A program made the translations under genes and the position numbers. A stretch of DNA of 64,000 bases from Sabellastarte sp. h YS-2021 (taxonomy: Eukaryota > Annelida > Polychaeta > Sabellida > Sabellidae). The notes below the pieces were generated by a model. That model was not told the origin of the DNA. It saw only the letters and a program-made list of their open reading frames with translations, and searched no databases. This document shows, piece by piece, positions 57,511-64,000 of the stretch. The stretch is taken from positions 22,937,464 through 23,001,463 of the forward strand of contig OZ024929.1 of NCBI GenBank assembly GCA_964017235.1, given 5' to 3'. Position 1 is the first letter of the stretch. Each line of letters starts with the position of its first letter.

Positions 57511-57820
57511 GCTGGGAAATAGAAAGTTAAATATTGAGGTTTTTATATTCATCGGTGCCCCTGTATATATGTTGGCCATTTTCACATTCTCTCTTTTAAA
57601 TATCGATTAATTGCACCTAGAAATCATACAGAATGGTGGATAATAAAAGTAAAACATCCCTCATCAGACATATTCAGAAAAAACATATCACTTAAGAAGA
57701 TTATCAATACAATACTGGCACAACGCACTCGTATAATATTGTTATCTTCATTCGTGATATTTTTTCTTTGTATAAGTCATTCGGCAAGTTTTCCTATTAT
57801 ATTTCCTGATTACTGAGCAT
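57510..57820 (+). repeat. Dispersed noncoding repeat, copy 2
   Basis: Same family and orientation as 4700-5000: GTTTTTATATTCATCGGTGC (compare CTTTTATATTCACTGGTCC), AATGGTGGATAATAAAAG, AACATATCACTTAAGAAGAT and TTGTTATCTTCATTCGTGA in the same order. Confidence 0.6.
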
Positions 57821-58033
57821 TTAGATTTATTTATTTGTTGTTTTACGTCGCGTTCAACAGCCAGGGTGATATTGCGACGGGTAGTTTACGGGTGGAGGAA
57901 CCAGTGCATACTAGTTGGTCAAGATTCGTCACTGTAAACCACCGGGCATCGGCAAGTAACTACTAATTTTCCAACATGAAGTGCCCGGCCCGAGATTCGA
58001 ACCGGCGGCCTAAGAGGTTGGAGGCGAGCTGGT
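57820..58033 (-). repeat. tRNA-derived SINE, copy 8
   Basis: Minus-strand copy with B-box region GGTTCGAATCTCGG and a diverged A box. Flanked by a perfect 10-bp target-site duplication TTACTGAGCA at 57810-57819 and 58034-58043. It sits directly at the end of the dispersed repeat copy. Confidence 0.9.
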
Positions 58034-58479
58034 TTACTGAGCAGAAATCTCTACTGACACAATGGGCTTGTCCTCTCCGACTCACATGGGTCATTTCATG
58101 ATATCTACACCCAATATGGAATTTTTAAATAAGCATGAGATACTGAAAGTACCTGGGAAGTCTTTTAGCCCTCTAATATCTCGGTTCTATAAGGAAACGC
58201 CTCTGATTCTTGAATCAAGTTTACTGAATATTATAAAACAGAGAGCTGCGCAGTGAACAAAAGTGCGTTTCCTGAGAGTACATTATAGAGAAACAAATGT
58301 CCGCTGTTCCATTCTACGAACTTGATTGTGCAATATAATCTCAAAATTGAATTTGAAAACAAACAAAACCATTGAACATTGGATAAAACATCAATAATCG
58401 TTTTATAATAGAAATAAACTACTTTTGCTTGGACTTTATTGGCGATTCAATCACAAAAAATACCCTCTAAATAAAGGAC

Positions 58480-60115
58480 TCGGGCCTTCGGGCGCATACG
58501 TAGTTTTTAATTGCGTTAATACATCCTATCCAATGGACAATTGCTAATCCGGTCGGCGCAGACCGGCCCTACAAACGCCAGAAAAAGACGTCCTGTGTTT
58601 CCACCGGCTGGCCGGTCCCAGTACTGTGCATTCGCCAGGTGGCGCATGGTATTTACTTCCTGTCTAGACAACATGACGTCAGCATCTTTTTCGTTTGGCA
58701 CGTGTACTGTGCGGATGTGTTTTCAATAATCTCCAGATATTTTAAGGAAAAGTGTGCATTATGACGGATTTTATACCTTAATTGCAAATAATTTATTGTA
58801 AAAGTGTTACCTACATATCAAGCACGGATATACATCAAGAAATCTGCTGGAAACGCTCCCTAGCTGACTCAATTTAGTGTTGATGATAGGGCAGTAAGCG
58901 ACGAGAAATATGAATTATGAAGGCAGCCATTTTGCTAGTTTCCTCCCTTTAACCATTGTGTTGTTAGGGGCAGATCAACAATTTTTAAAGAAAATAATGG
59001 ATATACTACTTACAAGGTATTTTTATCCGTGTCTTTTGGTTGAATGTACCTTCAGCTACAATCACCATAGAAACGTCTTCTCTAGTACTACAAATAGAAA
59101 TCACGGAAAACTTCATGCTATGTAGTATTTAACACTGTAAATAGAAGGAATTCCCATCAGAAGAGGTGCATTCTTCAGAGCGCACTGGTAAAGACTTCTC
59201 TGCTGTATAGCATCAGTCACACCAGCCTAGCTCGAGTATTGGAGTTTTTCATCAGAAGCAAGAGATGAATTCTTCAGATTTCTTCAGAGCGCACTGGTCC
59301 AGACATCTTTGCTTGTAAAGCATTAGTCGACCGGCAAGCTCCAGTTCACCCAACTTCACAATAGAAGGTGATATCAGTCCCTCCCTTGCAGACCCGGCTT
59401 TGTTGTCGGTAGTGGGGGTTGTGAATGGCCAGTTCACTGGTTTTATCACGAAAGAAAGAAGGAATTTCATCTACACATCTACAGAGCGCACTGGTCCAGG
59501 CTTTTCTGCTTTAAAAGCATCAGCCGGCCGGCCAGCTCAAAAGAACGCGACCTGTGACGTCATATCCAGTCAGCCAATCGCGTGTCCTTCCTACCAAATC
59601 CCGAAGCTGGTCACGTGTTTTCACCGACCAGGAAGGTCGGAAGTGCGTTCTTCAGAACTCGCGTCTACTGTGATTACAGTCCCTGCTTTGCAGACCCGGA
59701 CTTGTTGTCGGTAGTGGGGTTTTGTGGACTGTAAAGTTGCCAGTAAAGCAATGCACAAAGAACGCGAATACTGACGTCATCTCCAGTTAACCAATCGTGT
59801 GTCCTTCCGAACAAATCATGAATCTCTCACGTGTTTTCATCGAAAAGGAAGGTCGGAACTGCGTTCTTCACTACTTACGTCTACTGAGATACCAGTCCCT
59901 CTCTCATGGACCAGGCTTCGTTGTCGGTAGTGGGGTTTGTGGATGAGCAGAATACTGCGCATTTGCATGTTTAAGTATCACAAAAGAACGCGACAACTGA
60001 CGAGCTCCAATCAGCCAGTCACGTGACACACCGAACAACAAGTGCTTCTAAAAATAGCTCACAAGGGCTTTCCCAGCAACTGTCAAATCTACAAGTAAGA
60101 CGTGGGATTAAAGAA
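58480..60115 (+). promoter_or_regulatory. Repeated promoter-like region of the third YR retrotransposon
   Basis: Three ~220-bp imperfect repeats (marker phrase AAGAACGCGA at about 59540, 59759 and 59983) each contain, in order, a CRE-like site, a CCAAT-like site and the E-box CACGTG. TGACGTCA occurs intact at 58674-58681, 59555-59562 and 59772-59779 and is decayed in the third repeat. CACGTG is at 59612, 59828 and 60020. A second marker, GACCCGGxxTTGTTGTCGGT, is interleaved. The region is GC-richer than its surroundings. It lies 5' of the third element's coding region and is probably its terminal repeat or promoter; that is an inference. Confidence 0.6.
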
Positions 60116-60189
60116 ATACTTTACTTAATGGAGGAAACCTACAGCAAGCTGAATTCAACACAAAAGATAGTTGTAAAATTGCTTTAGCA

Positions 60190-60660
60190 ACTATTTACAG
60201 AGTGTCCTGACTGGTGCTGGCTACACAGCCTTGTACACTTGTTTCAACAACTGGTTACAGGGTATACCGACCGGCTACACAGCCTTGTACAGTTGCTTCA
60301 ACAACTGGTTACAGAGTGTACTGACCAGGTACCGGCTACACAGCCTTGGTACAGCTTACCCGACCCCCCAACTGGTTACAGAGTCATCCGACCCAGTCCA
60401 TTCAACTTGGTGTTGATTCTGGGGCAGGTAGATAGCAAGTATCTACAAATATGGCTTCAACTGACTGGTTACAGTCTTCAAATCACCAGACCAGTTTACT
60501 GGCTATACAGCCTTATTTTCACCAAAACCAGTTGCAGAGTGATCACCTGAACCATTGGTTACAGAGCGTGCCGACAAGGTACCGGCTATACAACCTTGCT
60601 TCACCAAAACCTGTTACAGAGTCTACCCACCTAATCCATTCAACTCTTCAGGTAGATGTG
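60190..60660 (+). repeat. ~60-bp tandem repeats in the presumed leader/Gag region
   Basis: About six imperfect units with GGCTACACAGCCTTGTACAG, TTGCTTCAACAACTGGTTAC and AGAGTGTACTGACC. Later units are more diverged (GGCTATACAGCCTT, CACCAAAACC). Overlapping frames through it are short. It may be decayed Gag coding sequence or an untranslated leader. Confidence 0.75.
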
Positions 60661-61196
60661 GAAGCATTTACAAGAATTACTTCAACCTACTAGCTAAATA
60701 TAGACCAGTAGCTGTCTAAATTCAGGGGTGACTCCAGCCTACCAGTTTGCCGGTTACAGAGAATTACTGGTTACAGGAAATTACCGGTTAAAGAGACCTG
60801 GTACCTGACAGAGTTGCCCAAGGTCATTTTGGTTATAGAAAATTCTTAGACCAATCAGTGGTCTTGTCATGGCAATTTCCAAAGCTACTATCAGGCAACC
60901 TTGCCTTATCACACCTCTTACCAGCCTGTAATCGGTTCTGGACTTGACTGGAAAAATAGGTTTTTTCAGCAGCAAGAGGAAAGGTAGTCTACAGTCAAAC
61001 AAGTTTTCATCACGTCTGGCCAGGGGTCACCCTTTTTTTAAAGTAACAATTACTGTGTGAATGGTGCACCTTGCAGGCAGCTGGTCTGGGGCAAAGAGTG
61101 TAAAGGTGAAAAGTTGACCGGACCACAACAAGAACAGAGAGACTGTTAACTTGGATCATTGTCACCAGACTGGACTGGTGTCTGGAGGGACCGGAA

Positions 61197-62560
61197 ATGT
61201 TTGTCAGACTTCCAAATGTCCCAAATGTGGAACACAACCTGCCTGTAGGATCTAGACTAAATCCTTTTTGGGAACCTTGGAAGCCTTGGGGGCTGTACCC
61301 AAGACCAACTTACAAGGTCGCCAAAAATCCATCAGCTAATGGACAAGATGCAGTCAAGCCAGTTCAAAATCTCTGGGCTTCTTCAGCTGACCTTTCTTGG
61401 TTCCAAAATTACACAGCCGATGGAGACCTATTTTAGGTCTGGACAAACCAAGCCTTTCTGAGACCAAGGGGAGTGGGTTACCTCAGTAGTTTTCAAGGAT
61501 GCCCACTTCCATATACCTATACAGGAACAATCCAGGAAATACCTGAGATTTCACATCCAAGGTCGGGCATATCAGTTCAAGGCCCTGCCATTCGGTCTGT
61601 CCACAGCACCCTTGGAGTTCACCGTGACCCCAAAGGAGGTGAAACTGATGGCCATACACAAGGATTTAAGAATCCACCAGTACCTAGACGACTGGTTGGT
61701 GAGAGCCAGATCCCACCAGGTTTGTCTCCAACATACACAGGAACTAGTAAATAATGTGTCAGCAATTGGGTTGGCTGATGAACTTAGAGAAATCAGAGCT
61801 GGAGCCCAAACAAGACTTCGATTTTGTAGGCTACCAGTTCGACCTCAGGTCTGATCGGTTCCGACTGACTCTGGACAGGTGGCAGAACCTTCAAGAGACT
61901 ATGCTAAAACGGCTATCCCCACCGGCTTGCCCGGTCCGGGAGTTCATGTCCTTGATAGGTTACTAACAGCTACAGAAAAGCTAGTTCATCTAGGCCGACT
62001 TCATGTGAGACCCCATACAGTGGCATCTCAAAAACAACTGGAGGGTACCAGAATCACTAGAAAAGGTGATCCTAGAAAAGTCCCCAGGTCCCTGCAACCC
62101 CATTTACAATGGTGACTGAAGGAAGACAATGTACTTACAGGCCAACCATTACACCCAATAAAACCTGCTCTGCAAATATTTACAGATGCATCAATAGAAG
62201 GGTGGGGCACTCACCTAAACGAGCACACTGCAGGAGGAACCGGGTCCCTTCCGGGAAGCAAGCTGCATATAAACTATCTAGAACTTAAAGCAGTCTTTCT
62301 GGCTTTAAAAGAGTTCCAAGACCTTTGCTCAAACAAGATAGTACTTGTAGCAAGCGACAACACCACAGTAGTGTCATACATAAACAAGGAAGGAGGCATG
62401 AGGTCGGGCCCTCTTGTGCCCTACTATGGAGAATCTTGACCTGGTGTACCAGGAAACAAGTGACTCTTAAGCCCGACACATTCCAGGCCGGCTGAACGTG
62501 GTAGCAGACAAGCTATCCAGGCTAGGCCAGACCATCCAAACAGAGTGGTTTCTCCTTCCA
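61197..62560 (+). pseudogene. RT-RNase H of the third YR element, frameshifted
   Basis: Pieces in three frames: LPVGSRLNPFWEPW (about 61230), then DAHFHIPIQEQSRKYLRFHI, QFKALPFGLSTAPLEFT, and the active site HQYLDDWLVRARS with YLDD at 61681-61692. A frameshift at about 61750 leads into KSELEPKQDFDFVGYQFDL and VREFMSLIGY, and a stop near 61966. RNase H follows with LQIFTDASIEGWGTHL, INYLELKAVFLALKEFQ, VASDNTTVVSYINKEGGM and RLNVVADKLSRLGQ. The four acidic positions are all visible, but the frame is broken repeatedly. Confidence 0.85.
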
Positions 62561-62589
62561 GAGGTCTTCCACTAAATATGCAGCAGGTG

Positions 62590-64000
62590 GCACCGGCCCA
62601 AAATAGACTTAATTGCCATGAGGTTCAACAACAAGTTGCCTCTGTTTATGTCACCAGTACCGGATCCCCTGGCCACAGCAGTGGATGCGCTCAGTCGGCC
62701 ATGGTAGGATCTGGAAACATACACCTTCCCACCATCCACCATATTGGGCAAAGTGGTGGAGGAGTTGCAGGACTCCCCGTGCAAGAGAATCATTCTGATT
62801 GCTCCGGGGTGGCCCAACATGCCTTGGTTTTGGGATCTAGTGGCCATGTCCAGCCAAATCCCACTGAGCCTGCCCAATCTGCCCAACCTGTTGACAGCCA
62901 TTCAATCAGATCCCTCACAGAAATCTGACAAATCTTAATCTTTATGCATGGCTCCTACAGCCTCAGCAATCGAGGAGCAGGGCTTGTCTGAGGCAGTGGC
63001 AGCAAGAATTGAGGCTCCTCAAAGGGGATCAATCAGATCATTCTATGAGGCAAATGGGCCTTTTTACAAAGTGATGTATCACTCCTCAGGTGAACTTCGG
63101 GGCCCCCCCTGGTAAAGTCAGTTGCTGACTTTCTTATGTACCTGTTTCAGGACAGGAAGTTGCAGCCCAATACCATTGATGGTTACAGGTCAGCCATTGC
63201 TGATAGACTGGGAAATTCGCCCATCAATATCAGTAAGGATGAAAATCTCACTGGTCTCCTGGATAGTTTCCACTGAGACAGATCCAAAGGCCGGAAGGGA
63301 ATCTCCTCCTGGAACCTCTCCCTGGTTTTTGCACCAGCTGACAAGGTTCATTTTGAACCAATTAAAGAGGCCTCCTTGAAGCATTTGACCTTCAAGAAAT
63401 TTTTCCGCTTGGCCCTGGGGTCGGGCAAGTGAGATACATGCTTGGCAAAACAGAAATATTAGACACCAATCCGACTGGTCAAAGGTGTTCCTGTATGCAT
63501 CACCTAGCTTTCTTTCCAAGAATCAGGTGGCCAAAGAGGGTCCAGGCAGTGTGGCCCCAGGGGTTATAACAGCCCTGGTCCCAACTCTAGATAGATCCCT
63601 CGAGTCTAACAGGTCCCTCTGTCCGGTCAGAGCATTGCGCTACTATGTGGACAGGACCTCCCATCTCAGGCAGAATAAGGAGGTGGTTTTTGTCTCCTTT
63701 AAGAAAGGTTTCAACAAAGACATCTCACCTGCCACTATCTCCTCTTGGATCAAGCAGACTGAGATCCTATGTTATGAGCTCTCCGACCAGGAGGCCCACA
63801 TTTTACACAGGTTAAAGCCCATGATGTCAGGGCCTTTTGCTACTTCTAAGGTCTTCCAGTCGGGAGTCTCCTTAGATCCAATCTTGTCAGCCTGCCACTG
63901 AAGTCACATAATACCTTCACACAGTTCTATCTGAAGGGCATGGCTTGGGCTGATTCAGAGCTTTACCAATTGGGCTCGGTAGTGGCTGCTCAGCAGATCC
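62590..64000 (+). pseudogene. Connector and tyrosine recombinase of the third YR element, inactivated
   Basis: The connector reads KIDLIAMRFNNKLPLFMSPV, KVVEELQDSPCKRIILIAPG and WPNMPWFWDL. The YR reads FKKGFNKDISPATISSWIKQ (about 63700), KAHDVRAFATSKVFQSG and NTFTQFYLKGMAWADSELYQ, with the nucleophile Tyr at 63928-63930. Two lesions matter. In LALGSGK-SEIHAW (about 63410-63450) the codons for the expected catalytic Arg pair are deleted. A one-base deletion at about 63900 turns a Trp codon into TGA just before the active-site Tyr. The C-terminus continues past the window. Confidence 0.8.

Larger units (their letters stand above)
61197..64000 (+). mobile_element. Third YR (DIRS-type) retrotransposon, degraded, running off the window
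   Basis: Plus-strand order RT (61230-61970), RNase H (62150-62560), a connecting region, then YR (about 62940 to the window end). The domain order matches the DIRS class, but the protein sequences are clearly a different family from the two minus-strand elements: the active-site box is YLDDW, and the recombinase has HDVR instead of HTFRR. Many frameshifts break it. The 3' end lies beyond the window. Confidence 0.85.

Overview
The window looks like an AT-rich, intron-bearing animal nuclear genome. The best guess is a mollusc or another lophotrochozoan: the repeat content (tRNA- and 5S-derived SINEs, tyrosine-recombinase retrotransposons, CR1/L2-like LINEs, Harbinger relics, many short inverted-repeat elements) fits, but no species marker is present. 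Nearly all coding capacity belongs to transposable elements. The only cellular gene I can defend is a five-exon gene on the + strand at 43882-51962.

Layout, left to right. 1-282 holds a short unrecognised minus-strand ORF. 2586-4420 (-) is a broken CR1/L2-like LINE. 6040-6780 (+) is a decayed PIF/Harbinger transposase, followed by three histone-type 3' stem-loops (6786, 7378 and 7408) with no histone gene nearby. 8110-8770 (+) is a tyrosine-recombinase (YR) fragment. 9486-13882 (-) is the best-preserved mobile element: a DIRS/Ngaro-type retrotransposon with a frameshifted Gag, an intact RT-RNase H ORF and an intact YR ORF. From 15.8 to 41.2 kb there is no defensible cellular gene. That stretch holds two arrays of palindromes with a ~30-bp period, seven copies of one tRNA-derived SINE family (four of them in perfect or near-perfect target-site duplications), two 5S-rRNA-derived SINE copies, an inverted pair of terminal-inverted-repeat elements, an L1/Tx1-like RT fragment with a perfect hairpin at its start, and a 40-bp minisatellite.

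The gene at 43.9-52.0 kb is predicted to encode about 760 residues: a helical N-terminal region, a PH-like domain, four EF-hand loops, and a ~200-residue C-terminal part that I read as cupin-like. I do not recognise the family. A TTAA-flanked MITE ends 116 bp before its ATG, and its introns hold further repeat debris.

The right-hand end is again mobile DNA. 53522-56984 (-) is a degraded relative of the first YR retrotransposon. 57820-58033 is another SINE copy. From about 58.5 kb a third YR retrotransposon runs on the + strand off the end of the window. It is preceded by about 220-bp repeats carrying CRE, CCAAT-like and E-box motifs that probably form its promoter region. Its RT, RNase H and YR are broken by several lesions, including loss of catalytic arginine codons in the recombinase.
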